Shown here: positions 17,976 through 27,722 of the stretch, one piece after another
Layout of the letters: each line of letters opens with the position of its first letter
Numbering within the stretch: position 1 is the first letter of the stretch
Origin: PGYR01 sp034670025
GTDB taxonomy: Bacteria > Bacteroidota > Ignavibacteria > Kapaibacteriales > UBA2268
DNA: 64,000 nt
Reading direction: 5' to 3'
NCBI GenBank assembly: GCA_034670025.1
Contig: JAXMOE010000006.1
Coordinates: forward strand, 102,178-166,177
Notes under the pieces: model-generated
The model's input: only the letters and a program-made list of their open reading frames with translations
Databases searched by the model: none
Told to the model about the DNA's origin: nothing
Translations under genes and position numbers: made by a program

Positions 17976-20063
17976 TCAATCTGCAATCAACTTAAAAGTC
18001 ATTATTTCTGTTCCATTTCGCAATTTTAGAAATAATAGTTTGTCTTTATTATTTATCTTATACTTGCGGTGTTCTACTTGGCTGTAAGTTACTTCTTGAC
18101 CAGAAATATTGCTTATTGATATTACTTCGCTACCTAAGTAGTTTTCCAAATTTAAAATCCCATTTTCAAAAGTAATTGTTCTGATTTCAGAATTGTCTTC
18201 AATACTAGTTTTTACTACTTCATAATCTGCAGTAGCAAAAACTAAGTCCCTAACAATAAAGTGATATTTATTCTTGTTCTCACTTATAACTATATCATTA
18301 ACTTGAGAATAAGTAATTCCCCCTTCATAATTGTTAGTCGGAATTAATCTGTTCTGCTTACTTCTTACCAATTTGTCCGTCGCTGGAGTGTATTCATAAA
18401 CACCATCATTTTCAGTACCAATTACTATAAAGTCTGCATCGTTTGTTAAAGCTAAGCTTGTAATTTTACTTTCAATACCTAGGTCATATCTCGCTATTTC
18501 TTTATTTTCTTTCAAATCATGAACGACGATAATATTTCCTAAAGGACATATAAACTTTTCTTTATTCGAGGAGTAACCAAACTGAGTTCCAAATCTCCAA
18601 TTATTTGAACCCTCTGTAGATGCATAAATCTCATTTGTTTCAAAATCAATAAAGTTAATACCCTGCCAAAATTCAGTTATTGCACTAACGTTTCCATTGA
18701 CCTTTGTTATATCTAGATAACTAGCATTGCCATAAGAATACTCTTGTATAAATGAATTGTCAGTCATATCAAATGATGATCGAAACACTTCGTATTCACC
18801 AACATATAGCTCGTTTGCTTCCTCATCAGCATAGATGCTAGTAACCCTTGAACCAAAATCCCCAAAGAAGTTGTATTCATCAGTATTAATATTATAGTCT
18901 AATATTTGAAATAAGCCATTTCTATTTATTGGCAAGTAAAGATTATCACCTCTGATTTCAAATGGATGAATGGGGTGATAAATTGGGTCTGCTTGATTCT
19001 CGTAAGACACTTTTTTGATTTTTGCAGTATGTTCATCTAATAGAGTAATAGTATTGTACATCCCACTGTTGACAACAGCATACTCATATAAGTAGTGATC
19101 AATTTTCTTAAATTTTCTCAAAGGGCCATTAAATTTTGTGATATTTTCAACGTCAGAAAAGTCTTTAGAATAACTATATATAAAATTGGAACCCCTATCA
19201 TATACTATGTATCTGTTATCATAAATCCCAACAAAGTCATAATACCACGAATCCGAAGGATTTAAAACTCCTATCTTTTTGACTTCTTTGGCTCCCGTAA
19301 TAAGATTACCCTTTATAAGTTCAGTCCCGTTACCTGAATTCAAATATACAAAGTCTGCATTTTTATCAATATATATATTTGATAGACTATTATAACCAGT
19401 TTCATAAAGTTTAATTCCATATATATCATACACTTCATAATCGAGATTGTACTCAAAAACGATATAGTCATTAGAAAAATGTAAATATTGGGGTGATCTG
19501 TCTATTGAAAATCTTGATACTTTTTCTTTCCCTTTATAAAAAGTAAAAGTATTAAAATTATCTCTCAGCACTAAATAGCCTTTATCCAATTTGTAGAATT
19601 CACCTTCATTTAATTCTTTTATCTTTAAAGTATCTGCTACCAAATAGTCTGATTTATCAATTATTTGTAAATCATCATCTTGAGTAATGGTCAGAATTTC
19701 ATCTTCAGTAACGTCAATATATTTCACTTCTTCATAAGGTAAAGTATCAATCAATTCAAATGTACTATCATCAAAAACATGCATACTTCTATTGTATATT
19801 TTATTCCCTTGTGCTTCATAATCAAATGACACAAAAGTGCTTTCATCTGTGTCTGGTAAAATACCTCTCAGATTATAAGTAGATAAATCAATGCTAGCAA
19901 CTCCAAAGTTTATTCCTTGGAAATAGAGTTTATTATCATTGATTGTAAATCCTTGACCTGTAAACATTGATAATGAATTTTCAGAACCAACATAGTTCTG
20001 CGACACAAGTGGAAGTGTTGTAAATATTATAATTATTATTAGTAATATGTTTCTATATTTCAT
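17976..20063 (-). CDS. Secreted beta-propeller-like protein with T9SS-type tail
   Basis: The 695-residue product has a signal peptide (MKYRNILLIIIIIFTTLPLVSQ) followed by many short beta-strand units typical of propellers (for example IVVHDLKENKEIARYDLGIESKITSLALTNDADFIVIGTENDGVYEYTP, WD40-like in spacing). The last 80 residues (NGILNLENYLGSEVISISNISGQEV, KLLFLKLRNGTEIMTFKLIAD) resemble the T9SS sorting domain but lack the xPNP opening. Codon use is AT-rich and unbiased, unlike the block at 1-10 kb, so expression is probably lower. No enzyme motif was seen. Role unknown. Confidence 0.75.
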   Translation of the reverse strand: MKYRNILLIIIIIFTTLPLVSQNYVGSENSLSMFTGQGFTINDNKLYFQGINFGVASIDLSTYNLRGILPDTDESTFVSFDYEAQGNKIYNRSMHVFDDSTFELIDTLPYEEVKYIDVTEDEILTITQDDDLQIIDKSDYLVADTLKIKELNEGEFYKLDKGYLVLRDNFNTFTFYKGKEKVSRFSIDRSPQYLHFSNDYIVFEYNLDYEVYDIYGIKLYETGYNSLSNIYIDKNADFVYLNSGNGTELIKGNLITGAKEVKKIGVLNPSDSWYYDFVGIYDNRYIVYDRGSNFIYSYSKDFSDVENITKFNGPLRKFKKIDHYLYEYAVVNSGMYNTITLLDEHTAKIKKVSYENQADPIYHPIHPFEIRGDNLYLPINRNGLFQILDYNINTDEYNFFGDFGSRVTSIYADEEANELYVGEYEVFRSSFDMTDNSFIQEYSYGNASYLDITKVNGNVSAITEFWQGINFIDFETNEIYASTEGSNNWRFGTQFGYSSNKEKFICPLGNIIVVHDLKENKEIARYDLGIESKITSLALTNDADFIVIGTENDGVYEYTPATDKLVRSKQNRLIPTNNYEGGITYSQVNDIVISENKNKYHFIVRDLVFATADYEVVKTSIEDNSEIRTITFENGILNLENYLGSEVISISNISGQEVTYSQVEHRKYKINNKDKLLFLKLRNGTEIMTFKLIAD

Positions 20064-20199
20064 GGTAAATCTATTATATGATTGAATTGATATACTGCTA
20101 AGATACTAATAATTTCTACATTTACCTTAAAAAAATCAGAGTAAACTTTTAAAAAATATTAATTCATCAAAGGTAGCGGAAAAAACAAATGCACCAAAC

Positions 20200-20231
20200 A
20201 AAAAAAAAGAGCAGCTACTTTTAGCTACTCT
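20200..20231 (-). terminator. Terminator for the alpha-oxoamine synthase gene
   Basis: Read on the minus strand, AGAGTAGCT (20231-20223) pairs with AGCTGCTCT (20216-20208), 9 bp with one G-U, followed by a run of T (A-run 20200-20207 on the plus strand). It lies about 30 bp after the stop of the PLP enzyme gene. Confidence 0.82.
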
Positions 20232-20261
20232 TTGTAATTAATCTTCTAATCTAATTTGGAG

Positions 20262-21455
20262 TTATTTTACTAACCCAAACTCTTTGCCCACTTCACCGAA
20301 CACTTGCAATATCTTATCTAAGTGTTGTTTTTCGTGAGTAGCCATATAGCTAGTTCTCATCATACTCATAGTAGGGGGAACGCCAGGCGGAACAAATGCG
20401 TTGACGAAAACACCTGCGTCGTAGAGGCGTCTCCACATCATTAGTGCTTTTTCAACATCACCAACAATAACAGGAACAATAGCAGTCAAACTGTCGAGAA
20501 CCTCAAACCCAAGCTCTTTGAATCCGTGGCGCATATAGTCAGCATTTTCTTTCAGCTTAGTTACTCTTTCTGGCTCTCTTTCCAGCACTGTGAGTGCAGC
20601 CAAAGTAGCAGCACAAGACGATGGAGTAGGGCTGGCAGAGAAAATAAGCGCTGGGGAAGTGTGTTTCACAAAGTCAATCACCTTACTCGGACCAGCAACG
20701 AAGCCACCAAGTGAAGCAAATGTCTTAGAGAAAGTACCCATAATCATATCAGTTTCCTTCGTTTTACCAAAGTGACTTGCTGTACCACGACCACCTTCGC
20801 CTACAACACCAGTTGCGTGAGCATCATCGATCAATACTCTTGCGTTATATTTTTTTGCTAATTCTAAAACTTCTGGAAGGTGAACTAATTCACCAGTCAC
20901 AGAGAATACACCATCGGACACAATCAGCTTACCAGCGTCCAAAGGTAAAGTGCTAAGCACTCTTTCCAAATCTTCCATATCATTATGTTTGTAACGCTTA
21001 AAATCTACGAAAGCACCTTTGGCCATCATAGCACCGTTAATCAAACAAGCATGGTTTTCTTTGTCCATTACTATGTATTCGCCCTTAGTTGGCAGTGCAG
21101 ATATAGTACCTATACCAGTTTGGTAACCAGTACTGAAAAGCAAAACTTCCTCAAATCCAAGGTACTTTGCCAATCTTGCTTCTAACTCTATGTGTAAATC
21201 TAATGTACCCGTTAGGTAACGAGAACCGGAACAACCAGTTCCATATTTTTCTATTGCTTTTATTCCTGCTTCGCGTACTTCCGGATGAGCCGTAAGCCCC
21301 AAGTAATTGTTGGAACCAGCCATAATTACTTTTCTGCCTTCCATACTAACTACTGGACCTTCATTTTCCTCTACTGCACGGAAATAAGGATAGATGCCTT
21401 TCTCCTTTGCCTCATCAGCTACATGAAAATTGTACGCTTTTTCGAATAAATCCAC
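20262..21455 (-). CDS. spt: PLP-dependent alpha-oxoamine synthase, probable serine palmitoyltransferase
   Basis: The 397-residue fold-type I PLP enzyme shows the family's MAGSNNYLGL near residue 45, GTGCSGSRYLTGT, DDAHATGVVGEGGRG, and the Schiff-base lysine in GTFSKTFASLGGFVAG (about residue 243). This family condenses an amino acid with an acyl-CoA: serine palmitoyltransferase, 8-amino-7-oxononanoate synthase or glycine C-acetyltransferase. The FSKTFASLGGFVAG and HTSPALIFSASPTP segments and the absence of biotin or threonine genes nearby favour serine palmitoyltransferase, first step of sphingolipid synthesis, but this is a judgement. The start is GTG at 21455 with AAGAGG upstream; the ATG two bases earlier is out of frame. 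Confidence 0.8.
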   Translation of the reverse strand: MDLFEKAYNFHVADEAKEKGIYPYFRAVEENEGPVVSMEGRKVIMAGSNNYLGLTAHPEVREAGIKAIEKYGTGCSGSRYLTGTLDLHIELEARLAKYLGFEEVLLFSTGYQTGIGTISALPTKGEYIVMDKENHACLINGAMMAKGAFVDFKRYKHNDMEDLERVLSTLPLDAGKLIVSDGVFSVTGELVHLPEVLELAKKYNARVLIDDAHATGVVGEGGRGTASHFGKTKETDMIMGTFSKTFASLGGFVAGPSKVIDFVKHTSPALIFSASPTPSSCAATLAALTVLEREPERVTKLKENADYMRHGFKELGFEVLDSLTAIVPVIVGDVEKALMMWRRLYDAGVFVNAFVPPGVPPTMSMMRTSYMATHEKQHLDKILQVFGEVGKEFGLVK

Positions 21456-21523
21456 ATTAACCTCTTTTACAAATCTTATGTTCTTTTTCTAAAAAACAAA
21501 TATACTGAATTAATTTTTAACTC

Positions 21524-21554
21524 AAAAAAACATAGTTTATTATACTATGTTTTT
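21524..21554 (-). terminator. Terminator after the alkyltransferase-like gene
   Basis: AAAAACATAGT (21526-21536) and ACTATGTTTTT (21544-21554) form a perfect 11 bp stem with a 7 nt loop. Read on the minus strand the stem is followed by T residues. It lies just after the stop of the gene at 21561 and separates it from the PLP enzyme gene. Confidence 0.75.
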
Positions 21555-21560
21555 ACACCA

Positions 21561-21875
21561 CTATTCACTCTCGGGTGGAGTCCATCTGTGTTTTTTCATA
21601 TCTACTGCATCTTCTACAAATTCAACCCCTTCTGCTTCCAAAAGCTCCCTCATAAACGTTGGAGTCGGAAAGTGCATTTTTCCTGTTAACTCCCCATTGC
21701 GATTGACCACTCGGTGAGCTGGCACTTCTTGCTTACCTTTGCCCGAATTGAGTACCCACCCAACATAACGTGCAGAAGACCTCAGACCAATTGCTTTGGC
21801 TATATCACCATAAGTGGAAACTTTACCACGAGGAATTTGAGCCACTATTTTGTTTATCTTTTCGTTTACTGTCAT
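21561..21875 (-). CDS. Alkyltransferase-like (ATL) DNA-binding protein
   Basis: The 104-residue product matches the C-terminal DNA-binding domain of O6-alkylguanine-DNA alkyltransferase: IPRGKVSTYGDIAKAIG, SARYVGWVLN and VPAHRVVNRNGELTGK. In the true enzyme the motif is PCHRV with the acceptor Cys; here Ala replaces it (PAHRV), which defines the non-enzymatic ATL class that binds alkylated guanine and flags it for nucleotide excision repair. Length fits ATL proteins. Its start codon lies only 4 bp from the divergent Nudix gene start, so the two promoters must lie inside each other's coding sequence or the genes are leaderless. Confidence 0.9.
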   Translation of the reverse strand: MTVNEKINKIVAQIPRGKVSTYGDIAKAIGLRSSARYVGWVLNSGKGKQEVPAHRVVNRNGELTGKMHFPTPTFMRELLEAEGVEFVEDAVDMKKHRWTPPESE

Positions 21876-21879
21876 AACT

Positions 21880-22518
21880 ATGGATAATAAAGATACATTT
21901 TTTAATTATTTGAGCGAGCGATTAGCCACCAATTTACCCGGTGCTACTGCTCATATCAAAATGGCTCCTTTCGGTGATTTGGAACGGCTGAATAATAATA
22001 TTCCCAGACTTAATTCCAAAAAAAGTGCTGTGTTGATACTCCTTACGGATAATATGGACGTTTTGTTCACTTTACGTAGTAATAAATTACGAAAGCATAG
22101 CGGACAAATATCATTTCCCGGTGGAAGGCAAGACCCCAACGAGACTGACGAGCAAACCGCACTGAGAGAAACAGAGGAAGAAGTCGGACTGCCACCAAGC
22201 AATTTAGAAGTTCTCGGCACTTTGTCGCAGCTCTATGTGCCACCTTCGGACAATGTCATTCAGCCAGTAGTCGCTCGGCTAAGCGAGCCATGTCCAATAA
22301 GGGTTAACCCCGATGAAGTGGACGAAGCTTTTTTTGTCAATTTGGATAAGTTTAGGGGTGATGAACAACTAAAAGTCAAAAACACTATTTACAAAGGTAA
22401 ACCTTACTCATATCCTTATTGGGATATTCATCCAAAAGTACCACTTTGGGGTGCTACAGCTATAATAATGAGTGAATTTATGCACTTAGTAGATGAATTT
22501 ACTCACAAAAATTATTAA
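21880..22518 (+). CDS. Nudix hydrolase, CoA pyrophosphatase type
   Basis: I start at ATG 21880; a TTG at 21850 would overlap the divergent ATL gene. The Nudix box is complete: GGRQDPNETDEQTALRETEEEVG (G-x5-E-x7-REtxEExG pattern), preceded by LRSNKLRKHSGQISFPGG, the region that marks the CoA/acyl-CoA pyrophosphatase (NudL-like) subfamily, which cleaves CoA to 3',5'-ADP and phosphopantetheine. About 212 residues is the usual length. It is followed after 12 bp by an M16-family gene and probably co-transcribed with it. Confidence 0.9.
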   Translation: MDNKDTFFNYLSERLATNLPGATAHIKMAPFGDLERLNNNIPRLNSKKSAVLILLTDNMDVLFTLRSNKLRKHSGQISFPGGRQDPNETDEQTALRETEEEVGLPPSNLEVLGTLSQLYVPPSDNVIQPVVARLSEPCPIRVNPDEVDEAFFVNLDKFRGDEQLKVKNTIYKGKPYSYPYWDIHPKVPLWGATAIIMSEFMHLVDEFTHKNY

Positions 22519-22530
22519 TTTGCCACGACT

Positions 22531-23925
22531 ATGAATGACACAAACAACAATAATATTGACTGGTCGCATCCACCAATAAGTGATGATATACCAAAATTTG
22601 AAGCCCCTGCTACTAAGCGAATAATCTTAGATGGCGGTGTGGAGCTTATGCACTATCACAATGGAACGCACCCCCTTGTATCCTTCAAGGTGGTATTCCA
22701 CAAAGGAACGGCACAAGAAGATTACCCAGGGCTATCCAAGATAATGTTCGAACTCCTTTCTTCTGGCACAATTAACAGAACTGCCTACGAATTTGCTTCG
22801 GAATTAGATTATCTGGGGGCATCGATCAACTTTAGCGAAAGCAAAGACTATGCAGTGGCAAAGCTCAATTCACTTTCGGAAGTTTTCGACACATCATTTG
22901 AACTGTTTTTGGAATCTATGTTAGAACCAAAGTTTGATGACCAGGAAGTAGAAAAAACTATAAGAAAATTCAAATCCGCTAAACAGCAAGATGAAGCAGA
23001 TTCGGGCTATTTGGCATCTACTGCTATGATGACTGCCCTTTTCCGTGAACACCCCTACGGTGCACCCGAATATGGATATTCAGCTGAAATTGATAACTAT
23101 AATCGCAAAAATATTAAGAATAACTGGGAATCGTACATTTACGAATCCAAAATCTCAATAATTGTCACTGGTGCATTAGACGAAAAAACCGCTATCAGGT
23201 ATGCAAACATAATAGCTGAGCAGATGAGTAATGACCCAGACGAGATAGAAACCGAAGAAATCACACTAAGAGAACAAAACAAGTTGGTGCTTGTTGACTA
23301 TGCTTCGGACAACCAATCGCTAATCAGAGTTGGCAAACCGACAATAAACATATTAGATGAAAACTACGCAGCACTCAGCTTACTCAATGTGATATATGGT
23401 GGATACTTTATGTCCCGACTGAACAATTTAATCAGAGAGCAAAAAGGATTGAGCTATGGAGTTCACTCTTCGCTAAGTTCCGCTCGTTGCACAGGTTTGC
23501 TTGGAGTTGGTACATCGGTCAAAGCTGACAACACCCAAGAAGTAGTGAATGATATTATAGAAGAAATGTCGCTGCTATCCAACGAAATGTTGGAAGAAGA
23601 AGAGTTGATGAGAGCGAAGAATTACTTCCTCGGTAGTTTCCTTCGTAGTGCCGAAAGCTATAAGCAAATATCGAAAATGCTCATTACAATGTCTATCAAT
23701 GGCTTGGATGACAATTATTACAACGATTTTTATAGCAAAATTAAGAATATGCGAAGCGACGATTTATTCAGTGCCCAAATTGACTTGCTAAAGCCAGAGG
23801 GCTTAGTAATAGCAGTAGCTGGCAAGGTTGACAAAGTTGCACCGCAATTTGAGCAATTCATTGATAAATATGACTTACTCAATGCTGAAGGCGAAATACT
23901 AAATAGAACTGAAAACAATAGTTAG
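22531..23925 (+). CDS. M16 peptidase family protein, probably catalytically inactive
   Basis: The 464 residues follow the two-lobed M16 (pitrilysin/processing-peptidase) layout: LVSFKVVFHKGTAQEDYPGLSKIMFELLSSGT near the N-terminus, HPYGAPEYG in lobe one, and NLIREQKGLSYGVHSSLS in lobe two, the conserved R/Y substrate-binding segment. Where active members carry HxxEH, this protein reads IMFEL, so the zinc ligands are gone. No signal peptide is present. Such inactive subunits normally pair with an active one, often encoded next door; none is visible here. A gap of 58 bp separates it from the MoxR gene. Confidence 0.85.
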   Translation: MNDTNNNNIDWSHPPISDDIPKFEAPATKRIILDGGVELMHYHNGTHPLVSFKVVFHKGTAQEDYPGLSKIMFELLSSGTINRTAYEFASELDYLGASINFSESKDYAVAKLNSLSEVFDTSFELFLESMLEPKFDDQEVEKTIRKFKSAKQQDEADSGYLASTAMMTALFREHPYGAPEYGYSAEIDNYNRKNIKNNWESYIYESKISIIVTGALDEKTAIRYANIIAEQMSNDPDEIETEEITLREQNKLVLVDYASDNQSLIRVGKPTINILDENYAALSLLNVIYGGYFMSRLNNLIREQKGLSYGVHSSLSSARCTGLLGVGTSVKADNTQEVVNDIIEEMSLLSNEMLEEEELMRAKNYFLGSFLRSAESYKQISKMLITMSINGLDDNYYNDFYSKIKNMRSDDLFSAQIDLLKPEGLVIAVAGKVDKVAPQFEQFIDKYDLLNAEGEILNRTENNS

Positions 23926-23983
23926 TTCTGTTCGTATTGTTCTGATAATAGTACAAAACTTAAAAAGAGAAATAAGAGAAAGA

Positions 23984-24955
23984 ATGGGAAAAGATATAGA
24001 GCTACTCAAAGAGTTAGCCGATTCGATCGGTAAAGTAAAATCAGAAGTATCAAAAGTAATTATTGGTCAGCAAACAGTAGTGGAAGAGCTACTAATTTCC
24101 CTATTTGCTAAGGGTAATTGCCTATTAGTTGGTGTACCAGGGCTTGCAAAGACGCTATTGATAAAATCACTTTCCGAATCCCTACATCTCGATTTCTCAC
24201 GTATTCAGTTTACGCCTGACCTTATGCCTGGTGATATTACTGGTACGGAAGTGATAGAAGACGACCGCACGACTGGCGGTAAGGTCTTCCGATTTGTCAA
24301 AGGCCCAATATTTTCTAATATTGTACTTGCTGATGAGATAAACAGAACTCCACCGAAAACACAAGCCGCTTTGCTGGAAGCGATGCAAGAGCACGAGGTT
24401 ACTGCTGCTGGAAAGACACTAAAATTAGACGAGCCATTCTTTGTTCTGGCAACGCAAAACCCAATAGAGCAAGAGGGAACTTACCCACTTCCTGAAGCAC
24501 AGTTAGACAGATTTATGTTCAACATAAAGTTGGATTACCCTTCGCAACAAGAGGAAATGGAGATAGTGAAGTCCACAACTGTGGAAAGCACTGCCAAGAT
24601 AAATCAAGTATTAGCTGCAGAGAAAATAATTGAATTTCAGAACTTGATTAGAAGAATACCCGTTGCTGACAATGTAATAGAATACGCAGTGAACCTAGTC
24701 CGCAACACAAGACCAATGCACACCGAAAGCGAAATGGTCAAAAAATACATTAGCTACGGAGCTGGCCCAAGAGCGAGCCAATACCTTATACTCGGTGCAA
24801 AGTCGAGAGCAGGAACTAGAGGAATTGCAACTCCAGAAATAGCAGACGTAAAAGCCGTTGCTAACTCTGTCCTCCGCCACCGAATAGTAACTAACTTCAA
24901 CGCCGAAGCCGAAGGAATAGACACTGTTGACATCATTGCAGAGTTGGTGAAGTAG
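23984..24955 (+). CDS. MoxR-family AAA+ ATPase
   Basis: The 323-residue protein shows Walker A GVPGLAKT (about residues 46-53), Walker B LADEINRTPPKTQAALLEAMQEHEV, sensor ATQNPIEQEGTYPLPEAQLDRF and the C-terminal lid with GAGPRASQYLI, all typical of MoxR. The family acts as a chaperone that activates client enzymes, usually with a DUF58/von Willebrand partner encoded directly downstream. Here the next gene is convergent and unrelated, so the partner is missing locally. Purine-rich GAGAAAG precedes the ATG. It is likely co-transcribed with the upstream M16 and Nudix genes. Confidence 0.95.
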   Translation: MGKDIELLKELADSIGKVKSEVSKVIIGQQTVVEELLISLFAKGNCLLVGVPGLAKTLLIKSLSESLHLDFSRIQFTPDLMPGDITGTEVIEDDRTTGGKVFRFVKGPIFSNIVLADEINRTPPKTQAALLEAMQEHEVTAAGKTLKLDEPFFVLATQNPIEQEGTYPLPEAQLDRFMFNIKLDYPSQQEEMEIVKSTTVESTAKINQVLAAEKIIEFQNLIRRIPVADNVIEYAVNLVRNTRPMHTESEMVKKYISYGAGPRASQYLILGAKSRAGTRGIATPEIADVKAVANSVLRHRIVTNFNAEAEGIDTVDIIAELVK

Positions 24956-24963
24956 TAAAAATT

Positions 24964-27510
24964 TTATTGAATAATTAATTTTCCTGTGTACACATCGTCA
25001 CCATTGGTTATTTTATAAAGATAAGCACCTTGTGTGTAGTTATTATTCAAATTGATATTAATGATGTGAGTTCCTGTGCCACCAAACTGATACTTATTTG
25101 TTTGAATGATTTTTCCTGACATTGTCATTATTTCAACCTTGCAAAGTGGATTTACTATATTTAGAGATATATTAACGTAGTCTTTGGCTGGTTGTGGAAA
25201 TATCTTGACTGCATCATAATTGTTTGAGTTATTCAATACTGAGGATACGAGTTTTTCTTTTGTCTCAAATATTGGCTCGTAATTATAGCGTTTGCCTTCA
25301 CTATCTGTTGTATAGCATTGTGACACAATTGGTTTCTGAATATTATCAAATGAGTTTCCTAACTCTTCACTGTATTTTTCAACCCATTCATCATCATTCA
25401 ATCTATAAAAATCAGAAGTAGTGAAGTCAAAGAAACTATATACTGGGCCAGAATAGATTGTCTTTTTACCTTCTTCATTTTCTGTAACTACACTACTTAA
25501 ATTTACTGCCCCAGTTGCAATGTGTTTAACCCAACCAACTATGTTTCCTCCCTCATCAGAAGGTGAAGTGTGTATGTCTGCTACAGTCATCTGAGGGTCT
25601 TTATACTTCTCAATAAAATACTTTTTAGAAAAATACATCCCATAAACTAATTCCGAAATCCAACCTGTAAAGACATCTTGACCGGGGTCACAATCCCAAT
25701 CACTACAATCAAACAAAATCCGCTTAAGAAATAATCTGTCATTGTCTTCTAATGTTATGTTGCCATGTATTTTTACTGATATAGTTTTTAAGGTATCAAA
25801 TACATTTATAATTTTACCCATCGGGAATCTATTTTCGAAACTATCGTCATTTTCTATAATTTGAAATATGTTTATCAAATGCTGAAAAAACTCAGGTGAT
25901 GGTTCCAAATATACATCGGGGAATTCACATATATTAACATCACTCGTTGGTTGTTTACCGTGCAGTATATAGTCGTGTCTTAGTTCAGCCCAGGAAGCCA
26001 GCTGAGTAGATGCTGTTTTCTGTTGCCAAGCGGCTGTTTTTTTATAAGATCTCTGTTGCTCTCTACCCTCTTCTGAAATAGTGGGGTTCAAACTCCTAAT
26101 GGCTGCCAACCAATTGGTATATACATTTCGTTCCCAAAAACTATTGTCATAACTGTCAATCAAATATCTGACTGATGCAAGATTAGGTGAATAATTATAC
26201 TGATTCAGCTCGCTTTCCAACCCACTGAGTACAGCATTATTCCCCAACCCAAATAGGACATCCAAGCTATTGGGCAACATTCTTTTTACTTTTTCTTCAT
26301 TGTGTATTATCTCATCATAAACGACCCTAGACGTAATAAATCCATCAATAAGTGGTCTTTGACCTAATAGTTTGAACACAGACCCAGGTTCTGCTTTTTT
26401 AATTGTTTTCCCACTGATAAGAAAACTAGAATTATAGCTTTGTTTTGCAGATTTTAATTGAAGTAATTCAGTTCTGATTTTGCTGATATTATTGCTTTCC
26501 ATCAAGTCTTCAAACTCGAAATTCTGCCCTTCAATTATCGTATTTACTTCATTGTAGTTTATATTGTCTTGCCTTCCAACTAAAGCGATTAGTCTATTAT
26601 TGATTACTTCCAAATGATTTTTTGCTTCTGAATTTTCTATTATATTTGAAAGAAAAGAAGCCAATCGCGTTTGTCTGTCCAACTCTGCATCTGTTAGTTC
26701 AAAAACTAGATTGTTTTCTGGGTTAGAAATATAGATGTTTATATGTCCTAACCACATAATAGCTTTAAAATAATTACTTAGGTTTTGATTGTCAGCGTAG
26801 AATCCTCGTGGTTTAAACAAAGAGAAGTCATAAAATCTCTTGGTTTCTGCGAATAGGCTTATCTCTGCTAATTTTTCATCATTAATTAAACTTAGTAAGT
26901 GGTTTGCTTCATTTTCAATACTTGAATCAAAGTTAAATTCTTCTTGAGGCAAATTCAGTTTCTTAGCAACAGAAATATAAAGCTTAGCATCATTTATCAA
27001 ATTATTAAATTCATCACTGTTTATGTTAGTGCTATCTTCATAATTATCTATCTCATTTAGCATAATTGTCAGAGCATTTCTCAAGTCTCCTTGATTATAC
27101 CTTTCCAATTTTTTAAATATATTTTTGAACGATAAATGTAGAATATTTAGAAAGAAATCATTCGACAAATATAGAGGTAAATCTTTTTTCCATATCTCAT
27201 AAATGCCATGAATAAAAGTGGGGTATCGGTGTCTTTCCGTTACTAAGAAGGCGTTTTCTTCTAATAGCCCTATTTCATCTTCTGTGTAATTAAGTTTGTT
27301 GTTTGATAACTGATAATAATTTACACTATCAAGGGATATAGAATCTGAATTATTAAAAGGGTCTGATGGGTACATCTCTTTTAGGCCTTTGTAGTCAAGG
27401 TCTTTCGTATTCTCTAAAAAAGATTCATACTTGTTTAAGTCAAACTCAGAGCTTTCTACTGAAATATAGCAAATGAAAATGAACAGCAAAGTTATTAGAA
27501 TGTGTTTCAT
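24964..27510 (-). CDS. Secreted DUF3160 protein with T9SS sorting domain
   Basis: I start at ATG 27510 because GAGGAAA lies just upstream and it gives a signal peptide (MKHILITLLFIFICYISVESS); a GTG at 27555 would add 15 residues. The body matches the DUF3160 layout: FLVTERHRYPTFIHGIYEIWKKDLPLYLSNDFFLNILH near the N-terminus, LLGQRPLIDGF, LPNSLDVLFGLGN, and SWAELRHDYILHGKQP. The final ~80 residues are a T9SS sorting domain (FPQPAKDYVNISL, IMTMSGKIIQ, QGAYLYKIT). The biochemical role of DUF3160 is unknown to me. It converges with the MoxR gene, only 8 bp apart. Confidence 0.88.
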   Translation of the reverse strand: MKHILITLLFIFICYISVESSEFDLNKYESFLENTKDLDYKGLKEMYPSDPFNNSDSISLDSVNYYQLSNNKLNYTEDEIGLLEENAFLVTERHRYPTFIHGIYEIWKKDLPLYLSNDFFLNILHLSFKNIFKKLERYNQGDLRNALTIMLNEIDNYEDSTNINSDEFNNLINDAKLYISVAKKLNLPQEEFNFDSSIENEANHLLSLINDEKLAEISLFAETKRFYDFSLFKPRGFYADNQNLSNYFKAIMWLGHINIYISNPENNLVFELTDAELDRQTRLASFLSNIIENSEAKNHLEVINNRLIALVGRQDNINYNEVNTIIEGQNFEFEDLMESNNISKIRTELLQLKSAKQSYNSSFLISGKTIKKAEPGSVFKLLGQRPLIDGFITSRVVYDEIIHNEEKVKRMLPNSLDVLFGLGNNAVLSGLESELNQYNYSPNLASVRYLIDSYDNSFWERNVYTNWLAAIRSLNPTISEEGREQQRSYKKTAAWQQKTASTQLASWAELRHDYILHGKQPTSDVNICEFPDVYLEPSPEFFQHLINIFQIIENDDSFENRFPMGKIINVFDTLKTISVKIHGNITLEDNDRLFLKRILFDCSDWDCDPGQDVFTGWISELVYGMYFSKKYFIEKYKDPQMTVADIHTSPSDEGGNIVGWVKHIATGAVNLSSVVTENEEGKKTIYSGPVYSFFDFTTSDFYRLNDDEWVEKYSEELGNSFDNIQKPIVSQCYTTDSEGKRYNYEPIFETKEKLVSSVLNNSNNYDAVKIFPQPAKDYVNISLNIVNPLCKVEIMTMSGKIIQTNKYQFGGTGTHIININLNNNYTQGAYLYKITNGDDVYTGKLIIQ

Positions 27511-27722
27511 AATTATTTTCCTCAGAAATGTAATAGTAACTATATATAATGACACTTGAACACTAAAAACGTCTCATAGATTACTAAGTTTTTCAACTTG
27601 TCATTATCCAAGCTATATACCCCTTTCAATTTTTATGTCTATGTCAAAGTAGAATATTCATAAAATAAATATTAATATTTAGGTATGGCTAACTTTATTT
27701 GTTAGATAAATATAATTTATAT

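Noticed and set aside
20262..21455. Biotin synthesis enzyme BioF
   Set aside because: Same family, but no bioA, bioB, bioC or bioD gene is nearby and the sequence around the PLP lysine looked closer to serine palmitoyltransferase; not excluded.
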